NCBI GenBank assembly: GCA_028696715.1
Contig: JAQVGO010000012.1
Span: 1 to 42,103, forward strand
DNA from: Bacteroidales bacterium
GTDB taxonomy: Bacteria > Bacteroidota > Bacteroidia > Bacteroidales > F082
Direction of reading: 5' to 3'
Length of the DNA: 42,103 bases
Below, in pieces: positions 7,699 through 15,774 of this stretch. The notes below the pieces were generated by a model, which was not told the DNA's origin, did not search any database, and worked only from the letters and a program-made list of their open reading frames with translations. Position 1 is the stretch's first letter; the number at the start of each line of letters is the position of its first letter. Made by a program: the position numbers and the translations under genes.

Positions 7699-8559
7699 AT
7701 GCTGTATTTATTAGCCACTACCATACTCTCTGCTGCGATTTTCGTAGTTTTCAAACTCTTTAAAAAGTTTGGAATTAATAATTTGCAGGCGATCGTTACT
7801 AATTATTTGGTTGCCGGTATTACCGCACTATTGGTTTACTCTGGCGAAATAAAACTGGCCCGCTTTGTAGATGCCAGCTGGTTTCCGTTTTCGTTTTTGA
7901 TTGGTGGAGCTTTTATCGGTGTGTTTTTTCTGTTTGCACTCTCGAGCCAAAAAGCCGGTATTGCCATCACAGCAGTATCCAGCAAAATGTCGGTTGTGAT
8001 ACCAACCTTAGCCGGTTTCTTGCTTTTTTTTGAACAAGGATCGATTGTGAAAATTTTAGGGATTTTATTGGCATTGCTGGCATTATATATGGCATTAAGA
8101 AAGGACAAAAATGATAAATTCAAGCTTTCGTGGCAGGTAATTTTACTTCCACTGTTTTTATTTTTGGGCACCGGAATTAATGATCTTATGATGAAAATAG
8201 CAGAGCACTACTATGTTACAGACGACCTATTGCTTTTGCTGGCAAGTATCTTTTTTGTGGCATTATTAATTGGCAGTTCAGTTTTGTTGTTCAACCTAAC
8301 AAAAACACATCAAGCACTGAAATTTAGAAATATCCTTGCCGGATCTATACTGGGACTCATCAATTTTGGTTCCACCTTTTTTTTATTCAAAAGTATGGCT
8401 TGCTATGACAATTCTGTTTTGTTTCCTGTGAGAAATGCCGGAGTTGTTGCGCTTACGGCTTTGATTGCTTTGATCTTTTTTAGCGAAAAACTGAGTAAGA
8501 CAAACTGGGCAGGAATCGGAATAGCCATAATAGCCATAATCATGATTGCAAATAACTGA
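7699..8559 (+). CDS. EamA/DMT-family membrane transporter
   Basis: This 286-residue protein is almost wholly hydrophobic, with about ten membrane helices. The two halves have the internal similarity typical of drug/metabolite transporters: residues from the first helix to LLALYMALRK, then a second set beginning SWQVILLPLFLFLGTG. The C-terminal end shows the usual GIGIAIIAIIMI helix. It should sit in the inner membrane and export or exchange a small metabolite, but the substrate cannot be read from the sequence. It starts shortly after a good promoter, and only 2 bp separate its stop from the yigZ start, so the two form an operon. Confidence 0.8.
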   Translation: MLYLLATTILSAAIFVVFKLFKKFGINNLQAIVTNYLVAGITALLVYSGEIKLARFVDASWFPFSFLIGGAFIGVFFLFALSSQKAGIAITAVSSKMSVVIPTLAGFLLFFEQGSIVKILGILLALLALYMALRKDKNDKFKLSWQVILLPLFLFLGTGINDLMMKIAEHYYVTDDLLLLLASIFFVALLIGSSVLLFNLTKTHQALKFRNILAGSILGLINFGSTFFLFKSMACYDNSVLFPVRNAGVVALTALIALIFFSEKLSKTNWAGIGIAIIAIIMIANN

Positions 8560-8561
8560 CA

Positions 8562-9170
8562 ATGGACGATACTTATAAAGAAATATCCGAAAACGGAGAA
8601 GGACTCTACAAAGAGAAAGGCAGTAAGTTTATTGCTCATGCTTTTAAGGTGTACAGCGAGGAGGACGTGAAGCAGGAACTTGAGAATCTTAAAAAACGCT
8701 ATCACGATGCCCGCCACCATTGCTATGCCTATATGATAGGGACAGATAAATCATTTTTCAGGGCAAACGACGATGGAGAGCCTTCAGGAACAGCCGGAAA
8801 GCCGATTCTCAATCAGATACTCTCAAAAGAGCTGACCAATGTTTGTATTGTTGTTGTACGCTATTTTGGTGGCACTAAATTGGGCGTAAGCGGGTTGATA
8901 AACGCCTATAAATCAGCTGCTCGTGAAGCCCTTGAAGATTGCGAAATTATTGAAAAGACCATCGACTGTCATTATGCACTTCAATTTGAATATCCTTTGA
9001 TGAATGAAGTGATGCGAATTATGAAGGAGGAAAACCTGGAGCAACATAATCCAAAATTTGAATTAAACTGCTATTTTGAAATCCGGATCAGAAAAAGTGA
9101 AGCAGATCGCATTGAAGAAAAGTTTAAAAATTTGTATGGTTTGAACATCAAATTTCTCGAAACTAATTAG
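8562..9170 (+). CDS. yigZ: YigZ / IMPACT family protein
   Basis: This 202-residue protein has the UPF0029 (IMPACT) domain in its N-terminal two thirds. The family hallmarks are visible: GSKFIAH near 20, RHHCYAYMIG near 52, DDGEPSGTAGKPIL near 70 and VVVRYFGGTKLGVSGL near 98. The C-terminal 70 residues correspond to the DUF1949 domain. In eukaryotes IMPACT modulates Gcn2; the bacterial proteins are thought to bind nucleic acid or the ribosome, with no settled function. It is co-transcribed with the upstream transporter. An A/T-rich hairpin after the stop may end the unit. Confidence 0.9.
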   Translation: MDDTYKEISENGEGLYKEKGSKFIAHAFKVYSEEDVKQELENLKKRYHDARHHCYAYMIGTDKSFFRANDDGEPSGTAGKPILNQILSKELTNVCIVVVRYFGGTKLGVSGLINAYKSAAREALEDCEIIEKTIDCHYALQFEYPLMNEVMRIMKEENLEQHNPKFELNCYFEIRIRKSEADRIEEKFKNLYGLNIKFLETN

Positions 9171-9208
9171 ATGACTGACTGTTAAAAATTTATTCTCCGT
9201 TATCGGAT

Positions 9209-9353
9209 ATCAGTCTGCTGATTTACATCAAAAAAAATAATATTTCAAGGGCAAATTAATTTTTTTTTTCACTTTTTTACTCTCATATTTGTTGAAAAAT
9301 CAGCAGCTCCTCAAACGAATTGTAAAGCAATAACAATCAGTAGTTTACTGATT
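9209..9353. repeat. Cluster of ATCAG-type inverted repeats upstream of dnaA
   Basis: Three related elements lie in the 236-bp gap before dnaA. At 9209-9222, ATCAG and CTGAT flank TCTG. At 9297-9306, AAATCAGCAG is the exact reverse complement of CTGCTGATTT at 9215-9224. At 9335-9353, AATCAGTA and TACTGATT form perfect 8-bp arms around GTT, overlapping the -33 box of the dnaA promoter. A shared DNA-binding regulator is possible. No convincing DnaA box (TTATCCACA type) was found. Confidence 0.5.
9230..9269 (+). terminator. A/T-rich hairpin, possible terminator after yigZ
   Basis: An A-rich arm (9230-9245) and a T-rich arm (9253-9269) can pair around CAAGGGC, with one bulge and one mismatch, ending in a long T run. 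The stem is nearly all A-T, so it is weak as an intrinsic terminator. It could instead be an easily melted segment. Confidence 0.35.
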
Positions 9354-9381
9354 TGACGGAAATGTGCGGTTGTTAATTTTG
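9352..9381 (+). promoter_or_regulatory. dnaA promoter
   Basis: TTTG at 9352-9355 and TAATTTTG at 9374-9381 are spaced by 18 bp, fitting the Bacteroidetes consensus. The dnaA ATG is 25 bp downstream. The -33 box shares two bases with the 9335-9353 palindrome, so a bound protein there would block it. Confidence 0.65.
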
Positions 9382-9406
9382 TATTAACTGTTTGATTATC
9401 AATTAG

Positions 9407-10840
9407 ATGAAGAAAAGACACATCGATGTTTGGGACAATTGTTTAAGTGTGATTAAGGACAATGTTCACAGCCAAAGCTACAAAACCTGGTTTGAACCAA
9501 TCAAACCAATCAAGCTTGAGAACAATGTATTGACAATTCAGGTTCCCAGTCAGTTTTTTTATGAATGGCTCGAAGAGCATTACATCAGTTTACTCAAAAA
9601 AACGGTTAAAAAAGAATTAGGCGTAGAAGGCCGTTTGGAATACAGCATCATCATGGATAATTATGATGCCGGAACACCTTACGCCATAAAATTTCCGACC
9701 AGCAACAAAAAAGACACAAAAAACCCACTCGTTTCGATGCCGCTCGACCTGAATAAAGGCACCTCAAAAGACATCCCCAATCCTTTTATTATTCCAGGAC
9801 TTAAAAAAATTAAAGTTGAGTCGCAGCTGGTCGAAAGTTATTCCTTCGATAATTTTGTTGAAGGCGACTGTAACCGTTTGGCAAGATCCGCAGGATATGC
9901 CGTTGCCGAAAATCCGGGTAAAACAGCCTTTAACCCCCTGCTTATTTTTAGCGGTACAGGTTTGGGCAAAACACATCTCGCTCATGCCATCGGCTTGCAG
10001 GTAAAGAACAATTACCCCGACAAAACAGTTTTATACATTCAAACAGAGCAATTTATAAGTCAATTTATACAATCGGCACGCAACAATAATCAAAACGATT
10101 TTGTGCATTTTTATCAGATGATCGATGTGTTGATCATTGATGACATTCAGTTTTTGGCCAGCAAAGACAAAACACAGGATGTATTTTTCCATATTTTTAA
10201 CCACCTCCATCAAAATAACAAACAGTTAATTATCACAAGTGATAAACCTCCGGTTGAGCTAAAAGGGCTTGAACCACGCTTGCTTTCGCGCTTTAAATGG
10301 GGCCTTTCGGCTGATTTACAAGTTCCAGATCTGGAAACCAGGATTGCCATCCTGAAAAGGAAATTATACAACGATGGCATCGAAATTCCACAGGAAGTGA
10401 TTGAATACCTGGCATATAACATCACTACCAATGTTCGCGAAATGGAAGGTGCCCTGATATCTTTGGTGGCACAATCTTCGCTCAACAAAAAAGCCATTAC
10501 CATCGACCTTGCCCGGCAGATGATAGATAAATTCGTAAAAAATACAACACGCGAAATTTCAATTGATTACATCCAAAAAGTGGTGTGCGATTTCTTCGGC
10601 CTGCCTGTTGAGCAAATCAATACGAAAACCCGTAAACGCGAAATTGTTCAGGCACGCCAGCTGGCCATGTACTTCTCGAAAAAGCACACCAAATCGTCTT
10701 TAGCCACCATCGGACTACACTGTGGCAACAAAGACCACGCTACTGTTCTACATGCCTGTAAAACAGTAAGCAACCTGATTGAAACTGATAAACAATTTGA
10801 AGGATACGTAAACGAAATTAATAAAAAAATTCAGCATTAG
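9407..10840 (+). CDS. dnaA: Chromosomal replication initiator DnaA
   Basis: DnaA binds the origin and opens it for replication. The 477-residue protein has all four domains: an N-terminal helicase-loading domain (about 1-85, with SYKTWFEPI), a linker, an AAA+ ATPase and a C-terminal helix-turn-helix domain (from about 385). Walker A is GTGLGKTH at 183-190 and Walker B is VLIIDD at 241-246. The DNA-binding signature CGNKDHATVLHACKTV is at 439-454. The length is normal. It is transcribed alone from a consensus promoter, downstream of yigZ and upstream of a phosphatase operon. dnaN is not adjacent, which is common in Bacteroidetes. I found no DnaA-box cluster, so this is probably not oriC. Confidence 0.98.
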   Translation: MKKRHIDVWDNCLSVIKDNVHSQSYKTWFEPIKPIKLENNVLTIQVPSQFFYEWLEEHYISLLKKTVKKELGVEGRLEYSIIMDNYDAGTPYAIKFPTSNKKDTKNPLVSMPLDLNKGTSKDIPNPFIIPGLKKIKVESQLVESYSFDNFVEGDCNRLARSAGYAVAENPGKTAFNPLLIFSGTGLGKTHLAHAIGLQVKNNYPDKTVLYIQTEQFISQFIQSARNNNQNDFVHFYQMIDVLIIDDIQFLASKDKTQDVFFHIFNHLHQNNKQLIITSDKPPVELKGLEPRLLSRFKWGLSADLQVPDLETRIAILKRKLYNDGIEIPQEVIEYLAYNITTNVREMEGALISLVAQSSLNKKAITIDLARQMIDKFVKNTTREISIDYIQKVVCDFFGLPVEQINTKTRKREIVQARQLAMYFSKKHTKSSLATIGLHCGNKDHATVLHACKTVSNLIETDKQFEGYVNEINKKIQH

Positions 10841-10854
10841 CCTCAAAAATGTAG

Positions 10855-10909
10855 TATATTCGTACTGATAAAACCAAAAACGGATACTGTGTAAAAAGGA
10901 AATTTTACA
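10855..10909 (+). promoter_or_regulatory. Possible promoter and inverted repeat before the phosphatase operon
   Basis: TATATTCG at 10855-10862 is a one-mismatch -7 element. Downstream, TGTAAAA (10890-10896) and TTTTACA (10903-10909) are perfect 7-bp arms around AGGAAA, in the expected leader 36 bp before the ATG. No clear -33 box is present. Confidence 0.35.
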
Positions 10910-10945
10910 ACAGAAAATTCCGGATTAAAACAAATTTTCAAGACT

Positions 10946-11419
10946 ATGAATATACTTTTTGTTTGTTTAGGAAACATCTGCCGCTCACCCATGGCAGAAG
11001 GTATTTTAAAAAAGATTTTTCGTGAAAAAGCTTTAAAAGGAAAGGTTGAATCGGCCGGATTTGAATCCTTCCATATCAACGAACCACCTGATCCGAGAGC
11101 AGTGCAGGTGGCGGCAAACCATGGTATCGACATCTCCAAAAAACAAGCCCGTCTTTTCAGAAAAGTCGATTTTGATCATTTTGACCACATCTATGTGATG
11201 GACACACAAAATATGAACGATGTGAAAGACCTGGCACGTAAGGAAGTTGACCTGCAAAAAATTGACTACTTAATGAATGTGATAGAGCCCGGCTCCAACA
11301 AAGTTATCCCGGATCCTTATCTCAGTGGTATTGAGGACTGCGAAAAAGTGTTTGAGCTGATGGAAAAAGCCTGTCAGAAAATTGCTGAAAAAGCCTTATT
11401 GTATGCAGCTAACAACTGA
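10946..11419 (+). CDS. Low-molecular-weight protein-tyrosine phosphatase
   Basis: This 157-residue cytoplasmic phosphatase has the catalytic P-loop CLGNICRS at 7-14, with Cys7 as nucleophile and Arg13 binding phosphate. The general-acid motif appears as IPDPYL near 119. Such enzymes dephosphorylate protein tyrosines (often of bacterial tyrosine kinases that control polysaccharide export) or arginines. No kinase gene is next to it. It is the first gene of a tight operon: the following PLP-enzyme gene starts 17 bp before its stop codon. The family is clear; the target is not. Confidence 0.93.
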   Translation: MNILFVCLGNICRSPMAEGILKKIFREKALKGKVESAGFESFHINEPPDPRAVQVAANHGIDISKKQARLFRKVDFDHFDHIYVMDTQNMNDVKDLARKEVDLQKIDYLMNVIEPGSNKVIPDPYLSGIEDCEKVFELMEKACQKIAEKALLYAANN

Positions 11420-12365
11420 AACTATTCCTGACAAGCGAACCATCTCGCAGGCAGCCGTCAGCATAGCCCCTTACATACATCAAACTCCTGTGCTATCGTC
11501 AGCATATTTGAATCAATTGGTTCAGGGAAGTCTTTACTTTAAATGCGAAAATTTTCAAAAGGCAGGAGCTTTTAAGTCACGCGGAGCATTCAACACTTTA
11601 TTATTGCTCGGCAAAGATGAACTAAAAGCCGGCGTTGCCACCCATTCGAGCGGCAATCATGCACAGGCTCTTGCTCGTGCAGCAACAATACTCAATGCCA
11701 AGGCTTTTATCGTTATGCCACGCACAGCTCCCAAAGTAAAAGTTGATGCAGTAAAAGCTTATGGCGGCATCATTACTTTTTGTGAACCCACACTTGAAGC
11801 ACGCGAATCAGCTCTGGAAAAAGTGATAGACAAAACCGGTGCAAGTTTTGTTCATCCCTACAATGATTACCGCATCATTGCCGGACAAGCCAGCTGTGCG
11901 ATGGAATTGTTGCATCAGACCGAAAAGCTCGATTACATCTTTTGTCCGGTTGGCGGTGGCGGGCTGCTCAGTGGAACAGCTTTGTCTGCAAAATATTGGT
12001 CTCCCACCACCAAAGTTATTGGTTGCGAACCCAAAGGAGCTGATGACGCTTACAGGTCGTTCGCTACCAGAAACCTTGTCCCAAGCATCAATCCGGAAAC
12101 AATTGCCGACGGACTTTTAACCTCCTTAGGCAGTATCACCTTCCCTATAATTCTCAACCACGTTAACGAGATCATCACCATTGGCGAAACCGAAATAATA
12201 GCAGCCATGCGTTTGGTTTGGGAGCGGATGAAGATAATCATCGAGCCCAGTGCCGCCGTGCCTTTGGCTGTTGCCTTATCCGGTAAAATTGACCTGAAAG
12301 GAAAAAAAGCCGGTATTATCTTTTCGGGTGGAAATGTAGATTTAAATGCACTGCCCTGGCAATGA
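11403..12365 (+). CDS. PLP-dependent threonine/serine dehydratase-like enzyme
   Basis: This is a fold-type II PLP enzyme of 320 residues from the ATG at 11403. A TTG 21 bp upstream (11382) is also in frame, but the ATG is preferred. The PLP lysine lies in FQKAGAFKSRGAFN. The substrate-binding loop is SSGNHAQALA and the phosphate-binding glycine loop is GGGGLLSG. The length, without a C-terminal regulatory ACT domain, fits catabolic threonine ammonia-lyases and serine racemases. Likely reactions are deamination of threonine or serine, or serine racemisation; the sequence alone does not decide. It overlaps the phosphatase gene by 17 bp and the methyltransferase gene by 4 bp (ATGA), so all three are translated from one transcript. 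Confidence 0.85.
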   Translation: MQLTTETIPDKRTISQAAVSIAPYIHQTPVLSSAYLNQLVQGSLYFKCENFQKAGAFKSRGAFNTLLLLGKDELKAGVATHSSGNHAQALARAATILNAKAFIVMPRTAPKVKVDAVKAYGGIITFCEPTLEARESALEKVIDKTGASFVHPYNDYRIIAGQASCAMELLHQTEKLDYIFCPVGGGGLLSGTALSAKYWSPTTKVIGCEPKGADDAYRSFATRNLVPSINPETIADGLLTSLGSITFPIILNHVNEIITIGETEIIAAMRLVWERMKIIIEPSAAVPLAVALSGKIDLKGKKAGIIFSGGNVDLNALPWQ

Positions 12366-13117
12366 AAAATAAAGGAACACTTTATCTGATTCCAACACCC
12401 ATTGGAGATACCGCTCCTGAGCAAACAATTCCGGCTCAAACAATTGAAGTGGTACGCAAACTGGATTACTTCATCGTTGAAAACCTGCGAACTGCAAGAC
12501 GTTTTATAAGTAAGGCCGGCGCTTCCAAACCAATAGATGAGATTGAATTTGTTATTCACGACAAACACTTTGATTCGCGCGAAACCGGCTCCTTGCTTCA
12601 GCCACTTCTTGAAGGAAAAGACGGAGGCCTTTTGTCGGAAGCCGGAACGCCCTGCATTGCCGATCCGGGCGGAGCTGTGGTGGCACAAGCCCATGAGTGG
12701 GGAATACAAGTTGTGCCACTAAGCGGACCCAATGCAATTATTCTGGCTTTGATGGCTTCGGGTTTCAACGGACAGGCTTTTCGCTTTCATGGCTATTTGC
12801 CGATACCCGAGAATGAAGCCGTCCAAAGTCTTAAATCACTTGAACAGCAATCTTTTAACACGGGCGAGACTCAGATCTTTATTGAAACGCCATTCCGAAA
12901 CAACGCCATGATTGAACGCATCACCAAACATTGCAAAGCTGATACTTTATTGTGTGTTGCGGCTGAAATAAGCACATCCAACGAAAAAATCATCACTTTG
13001 CCTGTGGCAGCATGGCAGACAAAACAATTTAATTTCCACAAAGTTCCGGCAGTGTTTCTGATCTGGAGCGCAAATAAAAACGTGTTTCAAAAAAAGCGTA
13101 AAAAATACAAACGCTGA
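12362..13117 (+). CDS. RsmI-like tetrapyrrole-methylase-fold SAM methyltransferase
   Basis: This 251-residue protein belongs to the fold shared by RsmI (16S rRNA C1402 2'-O-methyltransferase). It opens with KGTLYLIPTPIGD, carries LLSEAGTPCIADPGGAVV (SAM binding) near 95-112, then VVPLSGPNAII and IETPFRNNAMIE. It differs from canonical RsmI at the ATPIGNLED and EDTRHT positions, here PTPIGDTAP and VENLRTARRF. It is therefore probably the second, less studied RsmI paralogue found in Bacteroidetes, and the substrate is uncertain. It overlaps the PLP-enzyme gene by ATGA. Its stop codon lies inside a strong hairpin that probably terminates the operon. Confidence 0.82.
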   Translation: MKNKGTLYLIPTPIGDTAPEQTIPAQTIEVVRKLDYFIVENLRTARRFISKAGASKPIDEIEFVIHDKHFDSRETGSLLQPLLEGKDGGLLSEAGTPCIADPGGAVVAQAHEWGIQVVPLSGPNAIILALMASGFNGQAFRFHGYLPIPENEAVQSLKSLEQQSFNTGETQIFIETPFRNNAMIERITKHCKADTLLCVAAEISTSNEKIITLPVAAWQTKQFNFHKVPAVFLIWSANKNVFQKKRKKYKR

Positions 13118-13134
13118 TTTTAAAACACGTTTTT
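13076..13134. terminator. Nested bidirectional terminator between methyltransferase and slyD
   Basis: AAAAACGTGTTTCAAAA (13076-13092) and TTTTAAAACACGTTTTT (13118-13134) pair over 17 positions with one mismatch. Inside, AGCGT (13095-13099) and ACGCT (13111-13115) form a second stem. The right end is a T run on the plus strand and the left end an A run, so it can serve both convergent genes. The stem includes the stop codon and last codons of the methyltransferase gene. Confidence 0.65.
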
Positions 13135-13165
13135 AAAATACTTAAGAAGTCTATCGATTCAGCTA

Positions 13166-13672
13166 TTAGTGGTTGTGACCATGAGGTCCGTGCACATGCC
13201 CGTGACTTAGCTCTTCGGCTGTGGCTTCGCGAACTTCAAGAATATCACCCGAAAAATGCAGATCCATTCCGGCAAGCGGATGATTAAAATCCATTTTAAC
13301 AGTATCATCCGAGATTTCCATTACCACACCATCCAATGGATTGCCATTTTGATCCTGCATGGTAATCTGATTCCCGACTTGAAGCAATTCTTCATCAATC
13401 TTGCCATCTACTTCAAAAATTTTCTTATCCAAATCAATGACAGCCTCATCATTGGGCTGACCATAACCTTCGTTGGCTGAAAGATTAAAACTGAATTTGT
13501 CACCAACAGCCAAGCCATTAAGACTCTCTTCAAATTTTGGCAACAAACCACCAACACCAAAAAGGTAAACAAAAGGTCTGTCTTTTTCTACTTTTTGAAT
13601 TAATTCGCCCTGAGCGTCCTGATGACGCAATTCGTAAGTGAGTGAAACAACTTTTTTAGTTCCTACTTTCAT
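13166..13672 (-). CDS. slyD: SlyD-type FKBP peptidyl-prolyl isomerase
   Basis: This 168-residue FKBP-family isomerase has the SlyD layout: an FKBP half (1-70, with FVYLFGVGGLLPKFEESLNGL), an inserted flap chaperone domain (about 70-125, following LSANEGYGQPN) and the returning FKBP strand (NHPLAGMDLHFSGDILEVREA). The tail is histidine-rich (GHVHGPHGHNH at 157-167), a typical SlyD metal-binding end that binds nickel in E. coli. It acts as a cytoplasmic folding helper and perhaps in metal delivery. It is convergent with the methyltransferase operon and shares its terminator. A TACCTTTG -7 box and a leader hairpin lie upstream. Confidence 0.93.
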   Translation of the reverse strand: MKVGTKKVVSLTYELRHQDAQGELIQKVEKDRPFVYLFGVGGLLPKFEESLNGLAVGDKFSFNLSANEGYGQPNDEAVIDLDKKIFEVDGKIDEELLQVGNQITMQDQNGNPLDGVVMEISDDTVKMDFNHPLAGMDLHFSGDILEVREATAEELSHGHVHGPHGHNH

Positions 13673-13705
13673 TAAACCAGATTTTGTATAATTTTTAAAT
13701 GGATC

Positions 13706-13762
13706 TTCAGGCTAAAAAGAAATAATTCGCCTGAAAATCAATAATTTTTCGCTACAAAGGTA
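13706..13762 (-). promoter_or_regulatory. slyD -7 element and leader hairpin
   Basis: On the minus strand TACCTTTG at 13762-13755 fits TAnnTTTG; no -33 TTTG is seen. Downstream in the predicted leader, TTCAGGC at 13706-13712 and GCCTGAA at 13729-13735 (plus-strand reading) are perfect 7-bp inverted arms with a 16-nt loop. They end 34 bp before the slyD start. Confidence 0.45.
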
Positions 13763-13925
13763 AGTCAAAAATTTTAACTGCCCAGCGAAGTAATGGCATC
13801 AAACAAGCGAGATGAAGCCTGCACTGCAACACAGCAATTCGCACCCGTGCCACGACATAAATGATTTATGATAAAAATCTTTTACCTTCGTCTCCTAAAA
13901 ATCAAATCCATTGAAAACTGAATAT

Positions 13926-14828
13926 ATGCCCTCCGAAACCGTATTAAACATTCATGGTATCGTAAAACAATTTGGCAAAATAAAAGCTGTGAACAAACTA
14001 CAACTGGAGGTTAAAACAGCTCAGATTTTTGGCATCTTAGGCCCTAATGGTTCGGGCAAAACTACAACTCTAAGCATGATTTTGGGGCTGATCCAACCCA
14101 ACCAGGGCAGCTTTGAATGGTTTGGTCAACCGCTTTCGCCTGCCATTCTCAAACGCATCGGCTCAATCCTTGAAACACCCTTATTTTATCCTTACCTCAA
14201 TGCGATAGATAACTTAAAAATCATTGCTGATATCAAAGAAACCACTTATGATGAAATTCCTGACTTACTCAGGATGACAGGGCTTTTCGAAAGAAGACAT
14301 GATGCTTTCAGAACCTACTCGCTGGGTATGAAACAACGACTTGCCATTGCTGCTGCAATGATTGGGAATCCGGATGTGCTGATTCTGGATGAACCTACCA
14401 ACGGCCTTGATCCCCAGGGAATTGCCGATATCAGGGCAATGATCCTGTCAATTGCGAAACAAGGCAAAACCATTATCCTGGCCAGTCATTTGCTTGACGA
14501 AGTGCAAAAAATATGCACCCATGTAGCTGTTATGCAAAAAGGCGTCTGTTTGTATTCCGGAAGTGTAGAAGCTATTAGAAACGACGCCATTTTGCTGGAG
14601 GTATCGGCTGAGGATACAGACTTACTTGAAAAAGAAATTCAATCGTGCGCCTGGGCTCATTTGCACGAACAACGCAATGGGTTACTAAAGGTTCAACTTG
14701 AAAATGCATATACCCCCGCCGATTTGAATGCCTATCTGATCGGAAAGGGCGTGCGTGTAAATCATTTGAACACCACAAAGAAATCCCTCGAAACACATTT
14801 TCTGGAACTATTAAAACAACAGGCATGA
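13926..14828 (+). CDS. ABC transporter ATP-binding protein
   Basis: This ABC ATPase is 300 residues from the ATG at 13926; a TTG 15 bp upstream is in frame but less likely. Walker A is GPNGSGKTTT, the signature is YSLGMKQRL, and Walker B is VLILDEPTNGLDPQG, followed by the switch histidine in ILASHLLDEV. The single nucleotide-binding domain with a C-terminal extension of about 80 residues is the CcmA/ABC-2 export type. It overlaps the permease gene by ATGA, so the two form one exporter. The substrate is unknown. A possible -7 box (TACCTTCG near 13883) lies about 40 bp upstream. Confidence 0.92.
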   Translation: MPSETVLNIHGIVKQFGKIKAVNKLQLEVKTAQIFGILGPNGSGKTTTLSMILGLIQPNQGSFEWFGQPLSPAILKRIGSILETPLFYPYLNAIDNLKIIADIKETTYDEIPDLLRMTGLFERRHDAFRTYSLGMKQRLAIAAAMIGNPDVLILDEPTNGLDPQGIADIRAMILSIAKQGKTIILASHLLDEVQKICTHVAVMQKGVCLYSGSVEAIRNDAILLEVSAEDTDLLEKEIQSCAWAHLHEQRNGLLKVQLENAYTPADLNAYLIGKGVRVNHLNTTKKSLETHFLELLKQQA

Positions 14829-15628
14829 AAAGATTAGGATTGATTACATTCAGAAAGCTTTTCAAAAGCAGGGTATTTTGGATCATGCTGTCGTTATATG
14901 TGTTGAGCCTCAGCGGTATGTTGTTTGGTGTAGAATCCTTTGTAAACAAAATCGCAGGAGACGCAAGCAGAAACTCCCCTATCCCAATTCCAGATTTCTC
15001 CCTTTATCAGTTTCCATACGTCTGGCATAATCTCAGTTATCTGGCAGGATTTTTAAAAGTTTTTCCAGCCCTTATACTCATTGTATTTGTTGCCGCAGAA
15101 TATTCGTACCGTACAAACAGATTACAAATCATGATGGGTTTAAGTCGTGGAGAATACTTTGTTACGCAAGGCCTTATCATACTGGCATTGGTTTTGTTTT
15201 CGGTATTGATCCTTGCCATGTGGGTATTGATTCAGGGTTTTTTACATTCGACAGACCTTAGCCTGATCAGCATTGCTGACAAGAGTTATTTCATAGCTGC
15301 TTATGCACTGGAAATAACAGCATTCCTGAGTTTTGCTCTGCTGATCGTTACCATGCTTCGAAGAAGTGGGTTAAGCATCGTTACTTTTTTAGTTGCCTAC
15401 TATGTTATTGAGCCTATTATACGTTTTTATGTGCCTGAAGTTGTGGCTCGTAACCTGCCATTTAAGCGCATTGGAAGCATGATTGATGTACCCAATTCGA
15501 GTTTGATGCAACTCTTTGGGCTCAACTTTAAAACTTATATCGAGTACCATGATTTAATAGTGGTGCTGCTTTATACACTCTTGTTTTTGGGTACAAGCTA
15601 TTGGATCATCAGGAAGCGGAATTTATAA
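14825..15628 (+). CDS. ABC-2 type permease
   Basis: This 267-residue membrane protein has about six hydrophobic segments, beginning KSRVFWIMLSLYVLSLSGML and ending LIVVLLYTLLFLGTSYWII. A periplasmic loop follows the first helix. A cytoplasmic motif with SYRTNRLQIMMGLSRGEYF is typical of ABC-2 permeases, where the region before the third helix contacts the ATPase. It starts within the stop codon of the ATPase gene (ATGA), and the pair is likely to work as a homodimeric exporter. It is not clearly GldF or another named gliding-motility component. Substrate unknown. Confidence 0.82.
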   Translation: MKRLGLITFRKLFKSRVFWIMLSLYVLSLSGMLFGVESFVNKIAGDASRNSPIPIPDFSLYQFPYVWHNLSYLAGFLKVFPALILIVFVAAEYSYRTNRLQIMMGLSRGEYFVTQGLIILALVLFSVLILAMWVLIQGFLHSTDLSLISIADKSYFIAAYALEITAFLSFALLIVTMLRRSGLSIVTFLVAYYVIEPIIRFYVPEVVARNLPFKRIGSMIDVPNSSLMQLFGLNFKTYIEYHDLIVVLLYTLLFLGTSYWIIRKRNL

Positions 15629-15696
15629 ATCAGGAATTTGCAGGCAGAAAATTAAAGGAGATTTATTGTTGAAGGTCTTTTTGAAAGAAATTCAAT

Positions 15697-15704
15697 TATA
15701 TTTG
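15697..15704 (+). promoter_or_regulatory. -7 element for the sugar transferase
   Basis: TATATTTG matches TAnnTTTG. It is 70 bp upstream of the ATG at 15775. No TTTG occurs at the usual 18-20 bp spacing, so it is only partly supported. Confidence 0.35.
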
Positions 15705-15774
15705 CGACCAATTCAACCGTTTTATCCTGGCCAACTAGCTAATCAGTAATACACCAGGTATAAATGCGATTCAA

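Noticed and set aside
9171..9406. Region before dnaA as the replication origin
   Set aside because: It is AT-rich with repeats, but I found no cluster of DnaA boxes, and Bacteroidetes origins are often not next to dnaA. A GC-skew plot of the whole chromosome would decide.
11382..11402. Earlier TTG start for the PLP enzyme
   Set aside because: It would add seven residues inside the phosphatase gene with no family similarity; the ATG at 11403 is a better start.
14825..15628. ABC pair as gliding-motility GldA/GldF
   Set aside because: General ABC-2 features only; no other gliding genes nearby and no specific similarity that I can recognise.
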